From Limosilactobacillus portuensis (GTDB taxonomy: Bacteria; Bacillota; Bacilli; Lactobacillales; Lactobacillaceae): a stretch of 64,000 nt of DNA. Positions 54,524-63,210 of the stretch are shown in pieces. Below the pieces are notes generated by a model. The model saw nothing but the letters and a program-made list of their open reading frames with translations, had not been told where the DNA came from and did not search any database. Position 1 is the first letter of the stretch. Each line of letters starts with the position of its first letter. The position numbers and the translations under genes were made by a program. Where the stretch lies: positions 62,001 to 126,000 of the forward strand of contig NZ_JABUXQ010000001.1 in the NCBI RefSeq assembly GCF_014838735.1, read 5' to 3'.

Positions 54524-55660
54524 ATGACTAAAAATTTAAACATCGCATTGCTGTTTGGTGGCAATTCATCTGAACATGATGTTTCAAAACGTTCGGCGCA
54601 TAATATCTATGATGCTCTTGATAAAGATAAGTATAATGTTAGCTTATTTATGTTCACGAAAGATGGGATTCTTCTTGGTAATAGCGCATCACAACGAATC
54701 TTTAATGGTGATGATGAAGACCAAGTTGTTCAAGAAGAATACCAAAAAATGGACCTGAATCAACCATTAGCACCAATTATGGCATTAAACGAGATGAAGG
54801 CTGTCGATCTCTTCTTTCCGGTAATTCATGGTAACCTTGGAGAAGATGGGACCGTTCAGGGGCTTTTTAAGCTCTTGAAGAAACCATATGTTGGTTCTAA
54901 TATTGCTGCCAGTGCGATGGCATTTGACAAGGACTTGACAAAGAAGATCCTTACAGAAGCCGGAATTCGGAACACTCCTTACGTGGTGGTTACACCAGAA
55001 AACCGGGCAGATTATCCATGGGCTAAGGTTGAAGAAAAAATTGGTGACTTGGCATTCGTAAAGCCTGCTAAGCAAGGTTCTTCTGTTGGAATTCATAAGG
55101 TAACAAATGCGGAAGAGTATGAAAAGGCGTTGGATGATGCCTTTAAATACGACTACAAGATTCTTGTAGAACAAGGAATTGATCACCCGCAAGAAGTTGA
55201 AATCTCGATTCTGGGGAATGAGCATCCAGTTGCTTCTAAGCTTGGTGCTGTTCGTGTTCCTGAAGGCGATTCTTTCTACAACTATGAAAATAAATTTGTG
55301 GACGCTAGTGGGGTTGTCTTTAAATTACCAGTAAAGTTACCAGAATACTTAACTGAAGAAATTACTTCAATGGCTTTGAAAGCATACAAGGTTCTTGGCA
55401 TGAAGGGAATGGCACGGATTGATTTCTTGGTTGATTCAAATAATGTACCATACCTTGGCGAACCAAATACGTTACCAGGATTCACTAATATTAGTTTGTA
55501 TCCGCAAATGTGGGAAGTTTCAGGAATTGGTTACTCCGATTTGATTGACCGATTAATTCAGCTTGGCCTAGAAGAATTTGATCGAAATAGTAAGATTAAG
55601 TATGATTTCCGTAAACTTGGTGAAGAAAAAGTCGGTACTAAAAAGTACAATGAAGATTAA
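54524..55660 (+). CDS. ddl: D-alanine--D-alanine/D-lactate ligase
   Basis: A 378-residue ATP-grasp ligase making the terminal dipeptide (or depsipeptide) of the cell-wall precursor. FGGNSSEHDVSKRSA, HGNLGEDGTVQG, KPAKQGSSVGI and GEPNTLPGFT are family motifs. In the omega loop the sequence is FYNYENKF, with Phe258 where D-Ala-D-Ala ligases have Tyr; this Phe marks D-Ala-D-Lac ligases of Leuconostoc and lactobacilli and explains their intrinsic vancomycin resistance (established for the family; not tested here). ATG 54524 follows AAGGTGG; the longer open frame runs through the promoter. Stand-alone gene. Confidence 0.95.
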   Translation: MTKNLNIALLFGGNSSEHDVSKRSAHNIYDALDKDKYNVSLFMFTKDGILLGNSASQRIFNGDDEDQVVQEEYQKMDLNQPLAPIMALNEMKAVDLFFPVIHGNLGEDGTVQGLFKLLKKPYVGSNIAASAMAFDKDLTKKILTEAGIRNTPYVVVTPENRADYPWAKVEEKIGDLAFVKPAKQGSSVGIHKVTNAEEYEKALDDAFKYDYKILVEQGIDHPQEVEISILGNEHPVASKLGAVRVPEGDSFYNYENKFVDASGVVFKLPVKLPEYLTEEITSMALKAYKVLGMKGMARIDFLVDSNNVPYLGEPNTLPGFTNISLYPQMWEVSGIGYSDLIDRLIQLGLEEFDRNSKIKYDFRKLGEEKVGTKKYNED

Positions 55661-55727
55661 AGTGTTCACTTTATATTCATTTTTATTTAAACTGTCTATT
55701 TAATTTATGAAAAAAGAATAAGAAAAG

Positions 55728-55764
55728 AAAGACTGGTCAAAATAAGTCCTACTAGTCTTTTTTT
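55728..55764 (+). terminator. Terminator of ddl
   Basis: AAAGACTGGT pairs with ACTAGTCTTT, followed by T. Confidence 0.82.
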
Positions 55765-55897
55765 GTTCCAGATTTCTTCGCATAAACCCATGATTAGTGC
55801 TATAATGCATAAGGATATTTTTAACTATAATTTGTAGATCATTTGATCTTTCTAATAAATTTAGTCATATTATTAATAAGTTGAGGAAGGGAAGAAA

Positions 55898-56740
55898 ATG
55901 AAACTCCGAGGAGACGTCTTAAAGAAAATTCGCCGCAAAAGAGGGTTATCACAGACAGCATTAGCAGAAGGTATCTGTACCCAGGCAACAATTAGTTTAA
56001 TGGAAAAGAAGAACCGGTTGCCTAAAATGAATATTCTGACTGCAATTTGTGAGCGGCTAAATATTCCCACAGAACGAATTGTGGAGAATAGCGGAAGCGG
56101 CATTAATGACCAATTTAACACAATTGTAAATGATTTAGTTGCTGGTAAATTCGAGATTGCTACGGAAGCATTAAATAAGATTCCGGTAAAGAAGCTAGAG
56201 AGTGATTTTGATAAGCAACGGTATTATTACCTATTAGGAATGGTTCAAGTTAACTCCAATAAGATTGATGAAGCAATCTTTAGCTTTGAATTAGTGTTAA
56301 CCCAGTTTGCGACAACCAGCGCTAATATCTACCTTGCAATGACCACTGCGGGAATGGCATTGGCATACTATAAACGCAATGATCCAGAGCGGGCAGCAAG
56401 GCTAACTGATCGGGCGGTTCGGTTAATTGATAATAAGAAATTAATCGGGAGCTTACACCAATGGGCATCAATTTACTGCCAACTTGGCGAACTTTATAGT
56501 AACTTAGGCAACTATAAGGATTCAAAAGACATTGTTGAACGGGGAATTGAACTTTGTCGTGAGCATGATTCACTTTTCATTTTGGACGAATTATACCTTA
56601 TTCGAGGAAAAGATGAACTAGCATTGGGTGACGATAAACAGGCAAAGGAAACTTTGGAAATTGCCCGAAGTATTAGCGTAGCGCGTCGTGAATCTTTTGT
56701 TAAGGATGAAATTGCTGCTGAATTAGAAAAATTGAATTAA
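55898..56740 (+). CDS. XRE-family regulator with TPR-like C-terminal domain
   Basis: A 280-residue protein: an N-terminal helix-turn-helix (about 5-60: VLKKIRRKRGLSQTALAEGICTQATISLMEKKN split across two helices) and a helical repeat region (about 70-275) with TPR-like motifs such as YYYLLGMVQVNSNKIDEAIFSFE, YCQLGELYSNLGNYKDSKDIVERGIEL. This architecture is that of RNPP-type regulators (PlcR, PrgX, Rgg relatives) that bind small peptides; no secreted peptide gene is evident next to it. GGAAGGG precedes the ATG. It is monocistronic with two terminators after it. Target genes are unknown. Confidence 0.83.
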   Translation: MKLRGDVLKKIRRKRGLSQTALAEGICTQATISLMEKKNRLPKMNILTAICERLNIPTERIVENSGSGINDQFNTIVNDLVAGKFEIATEALNKIPVKKLESDFDKQRYYYLLGMVQVNSNKIDEAIFSFELVLTQFATTSANIYLAMTTAGMALAYYKRNDPERAARLTDRAVRLIDNKKLIGSLHQWASIYCQLGELYSNLGNYKDSKDIVERGIELCREHDSLFILDELYLIRGKDELALGDDKQAKETLEIARSISVARRESFVKDEIAAELEKLN

Positions 56741-56745
56741 AAAGG

Positions 56746-56787
56746 AATTGCTAGTTACGGTAACTATCGTAGCTAGCAATTTTTTAT
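56746..56787 (+). terminator. Terminator of the XRE-TPR gene
   Basis: AATTGCTAGTTACG pairs with CGTAGCTAGCAATT, followed by T. Confidence 0.88.
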
Positions 56788-56824
56788 TACCAGTTATTGA
56801 TAGAAAAGACTGAAAAGAGTAAAC

Positions 56825-56869
56825 GAGGCTTCAGAGTTCGGTAATTAAGAACTCTGAAGCCTCTTTTTT
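56825..56869. terminator. Second strong hairpin terminator, purpose unclear
   Basis: GAGGCTTCAGAGTTC pairs perfectly with GAACTCTGAAGCCTC, followed by T. There is no gene between it and the previous terminator; it may insulate the ara operon. The following 240 bases (56870-57111) are very AT-rich and show no gene. Confidence 0.85.
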
Positions 56870-57111
56870 AAATTTAATAGCTTGATATATTCGTCCGGAC
56901 AAATTGCAGGAAATTAAATAAGAATAATTAATTTTAATATGAGTATTAACTCACTATTAATTATGAAACAGCGCCTTTATGAGAGGTAATTCAAATAAAT
57001 ATAGAAAAAAGTTTCACATGCAAGACAAAATACCAATACAAATAAGGCAAGAATGTAAATATAAATAAAACAATATTCACGATTGATAATGATGAATTTG
57101 CATTTATTATA

Positions 57112-57167
57112 TTGATTTATACGTACAAATAGTTTATAGTAATAATTGTTCAATGAAAGCGCGTTCA
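57112..57167 (+). promoter_or_regulatory. Arabinose operon promoter with AraR operator and cre
   Basis: -35 TTGATT (57112-57117), 17-base spacer, -10 TATAGT (57135-57140). ATTTATACGTACAAAT (57115-57130) is one base from the Bacillus AraR operator ATTTGTACGTACAAAT and covers the -35 and spacer. TGAAAGCGCGTTCA (57154-57167), just after the start of transcription, is a cre with one mismatch. Together they predict induction by arabinose (AraR release) and repression by preferred sugars (CcpA). araR itself is not in the window. Confidence 0.85.
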
Positions 57168-57219
57168 TGTTCATACAGTTACTTCTATAATTTTTTACCC
57201 TTTAAGGAGGATGAATGTA

Positions 57220-58629
57220 ATGGCAAAAGCCGAAAAGAAAATCTCAAGTGCATTTATCTACTTCTTCGGATCATTTGGGGGAATCCTATTTGGTTACGAT
57301 ATTGGTGTTATGACAGGAGCGTTACCATTTCTGCAAGCTGATTGGCACCTTGAAAATGCGGCTTCATTAGTTGGTTGGATTACTTCAGCAGTTATGTTTG
57401 GGGCAATTTTTGGTGGAGCATTAGCTGGTCAACTTTCAGATAAGTTTGGTCGGCGGAAAATGATTTTAATGTCCGCAATTGTCTTCATGATTTTTTCAGT
57501 TTTATCTGGAATCTCACCAGATATGGGAGAAGCGAGTGCATACTACTTAATCATTGTTCGGATGCTTTTAGGTTTAGCTGTCGGAGCGGCTTCAGCATTA
57601 GTTCCGGCATATATGTCTGAAATGGCACCTGCAAGTGCACGGGGACGCTTATCAGGATTAAACCAGACAATGATTGTTTCAGGAATGTTACTTTCATACG
57701 TTGTCGACTACTTATTGAAGGACCTGCCTGGTGAATGGGCATGGCGATTAATGCTAGGATTAGCTGCTGTTCCTGCTTTGATTTTATTCTTAGGAGTTCT
57801 TCGTTTACCAGAATCACCACGGTTCTTGCTCCGTAAGGGTGATGAAGCACAAGCAAGAAAAGTGCTTACATATATCCGAAAAAATCCGGCTGAAATTAAT
57901 CAAGAATTGGCAAGTATTAAGGAAACTGCTAAGGAAGAACGACAAGCAAATCAAAAGACAAGCTGGTCAACATTATTTAGCAGTAAGTACCGTTACCTTG
58001 TATTTGCCGGTGTTGGTGTTGCTGCCTTCCAGCAATTCCAAGGTGCTAACGCAATCTTCTACTACATCCCGTTAATTGTTCAAAAAGCAACTGGTCAAGC
58101 CGCATCTTCTAACCTAATGTGGCCAATTATTCAAGGGGTCATCTTAGTTATCGGTTCATTAGTTTACATGTGGATTGCCGAAAAATTCAACCGACGGACG
58201 TTATTAATGGTTGGTGGTTCAGTCATGGGACTCTCATTTATCTTACCAGCCGTCATTAACTGGATGATGCCAAATATGAACCCAATGACAATCGTTGTCT
58301 TCTTATGTATCTATGTTGCATTTTACTCATTTACTTGGGCACCGCTTACCTGGGTTTTAGTTGGTGAAATCTTCCCGTTGGCAATTCGTGGACGGGCATC
58401 AGGACTTGCTTCATCCTTTAACTGGATTGGTTCATGGTTAGTTGGTTTAATCTTCCCAATCATGACCGCAAGTATGCCACAAGAAGCAGTTTTCGCAATC
58501 TTTGGTGTAATTTGTATCCTCGGTGTGATTTTCATCAAGACTTGTGTTCCAGAAACTCGTGGGCACACTCTTGAAGAAATTGAAGAACAAGGTACTAATC
58601 ACGGACGGACAAGTAGTGTTGAAAGCTAG
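57220..58629 (+). CDS. araE: MFS sugar porter, probably arabinose (or xylose):H+ symporter
   Basis: A 469-residue sugar-porter-family transporter with twelve helices. GILFGYDIGVMTGALPF, GQLSDKFGRRK, the PESPRFLL motif after helix 6, QQFQGANAIFYY in helix 7 and the C-terminal PETRG are signatures shared with AraE and XylE. AAGGAGG is nine bases before ATG 57220; an ATG at 57211 touches the ribosome-binding site. As first gene of the operon with araB, araD and araA under an AraR-type operator, arabinose is the likely substrate. Confidence 0.88.
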   Translation: MAKAEKKISSAFIYFFGSFGGILFGYDIGVMTGALPFLQADWHLENAASLVGWITSAVMFGAIFGGALAGQLSDKFGRRKMILMSAIVFMIFSVLSGISPDMGEASAYYLIIVRMLLGLAVGAASALVPAYMSEMAPASARGRLSGLNQTMIVSGMLLSYVVDYLLKDLPGEWAWRLMLGLAAVPALILFLGVLRLPESPRFLLRKGDEAQARKVLTYIRKNPAEINQELASIKETAKEERQANQKTSWSTLFSSKYRYLVFAGVGVAAFQQFQGANAIFYYIPLIVQKATGQAASSNLMWPIIQGVILVIGSLVYMWIAEKFNRRTLLMVGGSVMGLSFILPAVINWMMPNMNPMTIVVFLCIYVAFYSFTWAPLTWVLVGEIFPLAIRGRASGLASSFNWIGSWLVGLIFPIMTASMPQEAVFAIFGVICILGVIFIKTCVPETRGHTLEEIEEQGTNHGRTSSVES

Positions 58630-58641
58630 GAGGGATATTTA

Positions 58642-60267
58642 ATGAATTTACGTGAAACAGCTGCTCAAATTGAAAATGGGCAAACATCACTTGGAATTGA
58701 ATTAGGTTCAACACGAATTAAGGCTGTTTTAATTAATACGGACTATGAAACAATTTCTTCTGACAGTTATACCTGGGAAAACCAATTTGATAATGGCATT
58801 TGGACATATCCATTAGAACAAGTATGGGAAGGAATTCAAACCGCTTATTCTAAGATTAAGGCTGATGTTCAAAGCAAGTATCATGTTAGTTTAGCTAAAA
58901 TCAGTTCAATTGGGGTTAGTGCAATGATGCACGGTTACCTGCCATTTGATAAAAATGATCAGTTATTAGTTCCGTTCAGAACTTGGCGAAACAACATTAC
59001 TGAGGATGCTGCAGATAAACTAACAGCATTGTTCGACTTTAACATTCCGCAACGGTGGAGTATAGCTCACCTCTATCAGGCAATTCTAAATCGTGAACCG
59101 CACGTTAAGAACATTGATTTTATCACTACATTAGCTGGATACGTTCACTGGCAGCTTTCGGGTGAAAAGGTTCTCGGAATTGGTGATGCATCAGGGGTAT
59201 TCCCAATTGATGATCAAACTTTGACCTATAACCAAGACTTTATTGAGAAGTTTAATGGCCTTCAGGAAGTTCAGCAGTATCCATGGCAACTAAAGAATAT
59301 TTTGCCAACGGTTGAAATCGCTGGACATGGTGCTGGTAAGCTGACTGCTAAAGGGGCAAAGTTGCTTGACCCAAGTGGAACCCTAACCGCTGGTAGTTTG
59401 ATGGCTCCTCCAGAAGGGGATGCCGGAACTGGAATGGTTGGAACTAACAGTGTTCGGAAACGTACAGGAAATATTTCTGTTGGGACTTCAGCATTCTCAA
59501 TGAATGTTTTAGATGCACCGTTAAAGAAGCTTCATCGTGATATTGATATTGTAACCACGCCAACTGGTGATCCGGTCGCAATGGTTCACATTAATAATTG
59601 TTCATCTGATATTAATGCTTGGGTTGGTTTGTTTAGGGATTTCGCTGATGCAATCGGTGCCAAAATTGATACTAATACCCTATATGAAACTCTATTTGAT
59701 TCAACTGTTCACTCCGATCCAGATGCAGGTGGCTTAATTAATTACAGTTACCTTTCTGGTGAAAACATTACAAAAATTCAAGCAGGACGGCCGTTATTTG
59801 TCCGGACGCCTAATAGTAAAATGAACCTTGCTAACTTCTTCCTTACCCAACTTTACGCAGCATTTGCGCCACTAAAAATTGGGATGGACATCTTATTAAA
59901 CGAAGAACATGTTCAAACTGATGTCATGATTGCACAAGGTGGTTTATTTGGTACCCCTGTAATTGGTCAGCAAGTTCTATCCAATGCTCTTAACATTCCA
60001 ATTACGATTATGAATACCGCAAGTGAAGGTGGCCCATGGGGAATGGCCGTTCTCGCTAAGTATGCCGAAACTGGTGCTCAAGAGTCACTTGCAGATTATC
60101 TTGATGAGAAGGTATTTAAGGATCCAGAAAGTATGACCTTAACTCCTGAACCAGCAGGGGTTAAAGGCTACGAAGAATTCATTAAACGTTATCAAATCGG
60201 CTTACCAGTAGAATCATTAGCTGGTCAAAACATTGATGAACGGAATGCTGAGAAAGGAAGGAATTAA
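58642..60267 (+). CDS. araB: Ribulokinase (FGGY family)
   Basis: A 541-residue FGGY sugar kinase phosphorylating L-ribulose. The N-terminal ATPase motif LGIELGSTRIKAVLI, the SAMMHGYLPFD substrate region, the GDASGVFPID stretch and AQGGLFGTPVIGQQVLSNAL in the C-terminal domain are visible. Sequence class resembles the lactobacillus AraB type, which looks like xylulokinase; the function is assigned by the operon. AGGAGGG precedes the ATG, 12 bases after the transporter. Confidence 0.9.
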   Translation: MNLRETAAQIENGQTSLGIELGSTRIKAVLINTDYETISSDSYTWENQFDNGIWTYPLEQVWEGIQTAYSKIKADVQSKYHVSLAKISSIGVSAMMHGYLPFDKNDQLLVPFRTWRNNITEDAADKLTALFDFNIPQRWSIAHLYQAILNREPHVKNIDFITTLAGYVHWQLSGEKVLGIGDASGVFPIDDQTLTYNQDFIEKFNGLQEVQQYPWQLKNILPTVEIAGHGAGKLTAKGAKLLDPSGTLTAGSLMAPPEGDAGTGMVGTNSVRKRTGNISVGTSAFSMNVLDAPLKKLHRDIDIVTTPTGDPVAMVHINNCSSDINAWVGLFRDFADAIGAKIDTNTLYETLFDSTVHSDPDAGGLINYSYLSGENITKIQAGRPLFVRTPNSKMNLANFFLTQLYAAFAPLKIGMDILLNEEHVQTDVMIAQGGLFGTPVIGQQVLSNALNIPITIMNTASEGGPWGMAVLAKYAETGAQESLADYLDEKVFKDPESMTLTPEPAGVKGYEEFIKRYQIGLPVESLAGQNIDERNAEKGRN

Positions 60268-60270
60268 TAG

Positions 60271-60999
60271 ATGTTAGAAGAGCTAAAGAAAGAAGTCTAT
60301 GATGCCAATATGCGGCTTCCTAAGTTGGGCTTAGTTTCCTTTACTTGGGGGAATGTTTCCGGAATTGACCGTGAAAAGGGCTTGTTTGTTATCAAGCCAT
60401 CTGGTGTTCCTTATGAGGACATGAAGCCAGAAGACATGGTCGTTGTTAACTTGGATGGTGAGGTAGTCGAAGGTGACTTGAATCCATCCAGTGATACCCC
60501 AACCCACACCTATCTTTATAACCATTTTCCAAAGATTGGTGGGATTGTTCACACCCACTCACCATGGGCTGTTTCATATGCTGCTGCACGGATGGATATT
60601 CCAGCCATGAATACTACTCATGCGGATACTTTCTATACTGATGTACCAGCTGCTGATGCATTGACTAAGGAAGAAATTGAAGAAGATTACGAGGGTAATA
60701 CCGGTAAAGTAATCGTTCGTTCTTTCAAGGAACGAGGCTTAGACTATGAAGCAACACCAGCCGCATTGGTAATGCAACACGGGCCATTCGCTTGGGGACC
60801 AACTCCAGATAAGGCCGTTTACAATGCCAAGGTACTGGAGGTTGTGGCTGAAGAAGATTATCACGCAATGCAATTAACGCATAAGGATCTTCACTTGCCA
60901 CAGTACTTGCTTGACAAGCACTATTACCGTAAGCATGGTAAGAATGCCTACTATGGTCAAAACAATGCGCATTCAAAGGACCATGCTACTCGCGCTTAA
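60271..60999 (+). CDS. araD: L-ribulose-5-phosphate 4-epimerase
   Basis: A 242-residue class II aldolase-fold epimerase producing D-xylulose-5-phosphate for the phosphoketolase pathway. GNVSGID and KPSGVPYEDM bind phosphate; HTHSPWA and HGPFAWG supply the zinc histidines. The full length is present. AAGGAAGG precedes the ATG, three bases after araB. Confidence 0.95.
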   Translation: MLEELKKEVYDANMRLPKLGLVSFTWGNVSGIDREKGLFVIKPSGVPYEDMKPEDMVVVNLDGEVVEGDLNPSSDTPTHTYLYNHFPKIGGIVHTHSPWAVSYAAARMDIPAMNTTHADTFYTDVPAADALTKEEIEEDYEGNTGKVIVRSFKERGLDYEATPAALVMQHGPFAWGPTPDKAVYNAKVLEVVAEEDYHAMQLTHKDLHLPQYLLDKHYYRKHGKNAYYGQNNAHSKDHATRA

Positions 61000-61057
61000 T
61001 TAATTTTGGTAGCTACATTTAAAAACAACTATTAGCACAACAAAGGAGTGTTATCTC

Positions 61058-62479
61058 ATGGATATGAAGAATTACGAATTTTGGTTTGTTACAGGTAGTC
61101 AATTCCTTTATGGTGAAGAACAATTAAAGTCAGTTGCTGCTGACGCCGAAGATATCGTTAACAAGTTAAACGAAAGTGGCAACTTACCATACAAGGTTGT
61201 TTTCAAGGGTGTTATGACGACTGCTGAAGGCATCACTAAGTTCATGAAGGAAGCTAACTACAACGATAACGTGGCTGGTGTTATGACTTGGATGCACACC
61301 TTCTCACCAGCTAAGAACTGGATTCGTGGTACAAAGCTTTTGCAAAAGCCATTACTTCACTTGGCAACCCAATATCTAAACAAGATTCCATACGACACCA
61401 TCGACTTCGATTACATGAACTTGAACCAATCTGCTCATGGTGACCGTGAATATGCCTACATTAACGCTCGTCTTCAAAAGCACAACAAGATTGTTTACGG
61501 CTTCTGGGGTGACGAAGATGTTCAAGAAGAAATTGCTGATTGGCAAAATGTTGCCGTTGCTTACAACGAAAGTTTCAAGATTAAGATCGTTCGTTTTGGT
61601 GACACGATGCGGAACGTTGCCGTTACTGAAGGTGACAAGGTTGAAGCTCAAATGTTCCTTGGCTGGACGGTTGACTACTGGCCAGTAAGTGAGTTAGTTG
61701 AATATGTTAACGCTGTTAGCGAAGACGATATTGACGCTGCTTACAAGGACTTGGAGAGTAAGTACGAAATGGTTCAAGGTGACAACACTAAGGAACACTA
61801 TGAACACTCAGTACGTTACCAACTTCGTGAATACCTTGCTTTGAAGAAGTTTATGGATGAAAAGGGCTACACTGGCTTTACAACTAACTTCGAAGACTTG
61901 AACGGCCTTGAAGAATTACCTGGGTTAGCTGCTCAATTGTTAATGCGTGATGGCTACGGCTTTGGTGCTGAAGGTGACTGGAAGTCTGCCGGAATGGATC
62001 GTTTGCTTAAGATTGCTACTCACAATGTTGCCACAGCATTCATGGAAGATTACACTCTTGACCTTCGTCATGGTCATGAAGCAATTCTTGGTTCCCATAT
62101 GCTAGAAGTTGACCCAACAATTGCTTCGGACAAGCCACGGGTTGAAGTTCATCCATTAGACATTGGTGACAAGGACGATCCAGCACGGTTGGTATTTACT
62201 GGTCGGGAAGGTAAGGCTGTCGACGTTACTCTTTCCTACTTTAATGATGGTTACAAGGTAATTGGTTACTCAGTTGACTGCCACAAGCCAGAAGCTGAAA
62301 CACCACACCTTCCAGTTGCTAAGCAATTATGGACACCAACTGTTGGCTTGAAAGAAGGAGCTAAGCGTTGGATGCATGCCGGTGGTGGACACCACACTAT
62401 CTTAAGCTTCAGCTTGAAGCCACAACAAGTTAAGGACCTCTTTGGAATGTTAGATGTTAAGGTTGACTTTATCGAATAA
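61058..62479 (+). CDS. araA: L-arabinose isomerase
   Basis: A 473-residue enzyme isomerising L-arabinose to L-ribulose, the first step of the pathway though last in this operon. [12 protein letters not shown] at the N terminus, [16 protein letters not shown], the metal-ligand Glu/His regions EGDWKSAG and GSHMLEV, and the C-terminal GGGHHTILS match AraA. Codon bias is strong. AAAGGAG is nine bases before the ATG. Confidence 0.97.
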   Translation: MDMKNYEFWFVTGSQFLYGEEQLKSVAADAEDIVNKLNESGNLPYKVVFKGVMTTAEGITKFMKEANYNDNVAGVMTWMHTFSPAKNWIRGTKLLQKPLLHLATQYLNKIPYDTIDFDYMNLNQSAHGDREYAYINARLQKHNKIVYGFWGDEDVQEEIADWQNVAVAYNESFKIKIVRFGDTMRNVAVTEGDKVEAQMFLGWTVDYWPVSELVEYVNAVSEDDIDAAYKDLESKYEMVQGDNTKEHYEHSVRYQLREYLALKKFMDEKGYTGFTTNFEDLNGLEELPGLAAQLLMRDGYGFGAEGDWKSAGMDRLLKIATHNVATAFMEDYTLDLRHGHEAILGSHMLEVDPTIASDKPRVEVHPLDIGDKDDPARLVFTGREGKAVDVTLSYFNDGYKVIGYSVDCHKPEAETPHLPVAKQLWTPTVGLKEGAKRWMHAGGGHHTILSFSLKPQQVKDLFGMLDVKVDFIE

Positions 62480-62532
62480 TTATCCTCTCCCTCTTGAACA
62501 GAAAATCTCTTTACAATTAATCTAATTACGAA

Positions 62533-62572
62533 TGAAGCTTGGAAAAAAACGTTTTTCCAAGCCTCATTTTTT
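62533..62572 (+). terminator. Terminator of the ara operon, abutting the next ribosome-binding site
   Basis: TGAAGCTTGGAAAAA (62533-62547) pairs with TTTTTCCAAGCCTCA (62552-62566), then six T. The AAGGAG of the next gene starts at the very next base (62573). Confidence 0.88.
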
Positions 62573-62585
62573 AAGGAGTGATTTA

Positions 62586-63155
62586 ATGAAAACTGAAAAA
62601 GAAAAGATGCTAGCTGGTGAAATTTTTAAGGTTTATGACCCAGAACTTGTTCGTGAGCGTCGCTATGCTCGTAAGCTAGTAGAACGCCTTAATGCAGTAG
62701 GTGAGCTAAATCCAGAAGCACGGGAAGAATTCGTTCGGCAACTCTTTGGCCATGTGGGAAAGAACTCTGAGGTTCATCCGCAATTTAAATGTGATTATGG
62801 TTATAATATTTACGTTGGTGATGATTTCTTTGCTAATTACGATTGTGTAATGCTTGATGTTAGTCCAATTCGGATTGGCAATCATTGTTTACTTGGACCA
62901 CGAGTTCAACTATACACGGTTAACCATCCGTTGGCACCGCAATTACGACGAAATGGTGCATACGGACAAAGTAAGAATATTACCCTAGGCAATAATGTTT
63001 GGGTCGGTGGTGGAGCAATAATCTGTCCCGGAGTAACATTGGGCAATAATGTTATTGTTGGTGCAGGGAGCGTAGTTACGAAATCTTTTGGGGATAATGT
63101 AATTATTGCCGGAAATCCTGCTCGAGTAATTAAAGAAAATCCAAATAAAGAGTAA
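62586..63155 (+). CDS. Sugar O-acetyltransferase (maltose acetyltransferase family)
   Basis: A 189-residue left-handed beta-helix acetyltransferase. The N-terminal Mac domain (MKTEKEKMLAGEIFKVYDPEL) and hexapeptide repeats (IRIGNHCLLGP, ITLGNNVWVGGGAIICPGVTLGNNVIVGAGSVV) with the catalytic His in TVNHPL are typical of Maa/LacA, which acetylate sugars with acetyl-CoA, perhaps to export excess sugar. ATG 62586 follows AAGGAG at seven bases. There is no room for a separate promoter between the terminator and this gene, so expression depends on read-through of the ara terminator or a promoter inside araA. Confidence 0.9.
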   Translation: MKTEKEKMLAGEIFKVYDPELVRERRYARKLVERLNAVGELNPEAREEFVRQLFGHVGKNSEVHPQFKCDYGYNIYVGDDFFANYDCVMLDVSPIRIGNHCLLGPRVQLYTVNHPLAPQLRRNGAYGQSKNITLGNNVWVGGGAIICPGVTLGNNVIVGAGSVVTKSFGDNVIIAGNPARVIKENPNKE

Positions 63156-63156
63156 A

Positions 63157-63206
63157 AAAGAGTACGATGAGATTGAGAATTAGCTCAGTTTCATCGTACT
63201 TCTTTA
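63157..63206. terminator. Bidirectional terminator
   Basis: AGTACGATGA (63161-63170) pairs with TCATCGTACT (63191-63200), inner TTGAG/CTCAG; T follows on the plus strand and the minus-strand gene ends next to it. Confidence 0.85.
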
Positions 63207-63210
63207 TTAA

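Noticed and set aside
56940-56990. A 16-codon ORF (MSINSLLIMKQRLYER) after the XRE-TPR regulator as a possible signalling peptide
   Set aside because: No Shine-Dalgarno, it lies beyond two strong terminators, and it lacks a secretion signal; nothing supports it beyond position.
56977-57174. A 65-codon minus-strand frame with a hydrophobic stretch upstream of the ara operon
   Set aside because: It overlaps the ara promoter, AraR operator and cre, has no ribosome-binding site, and the region is extremely AT-rich.
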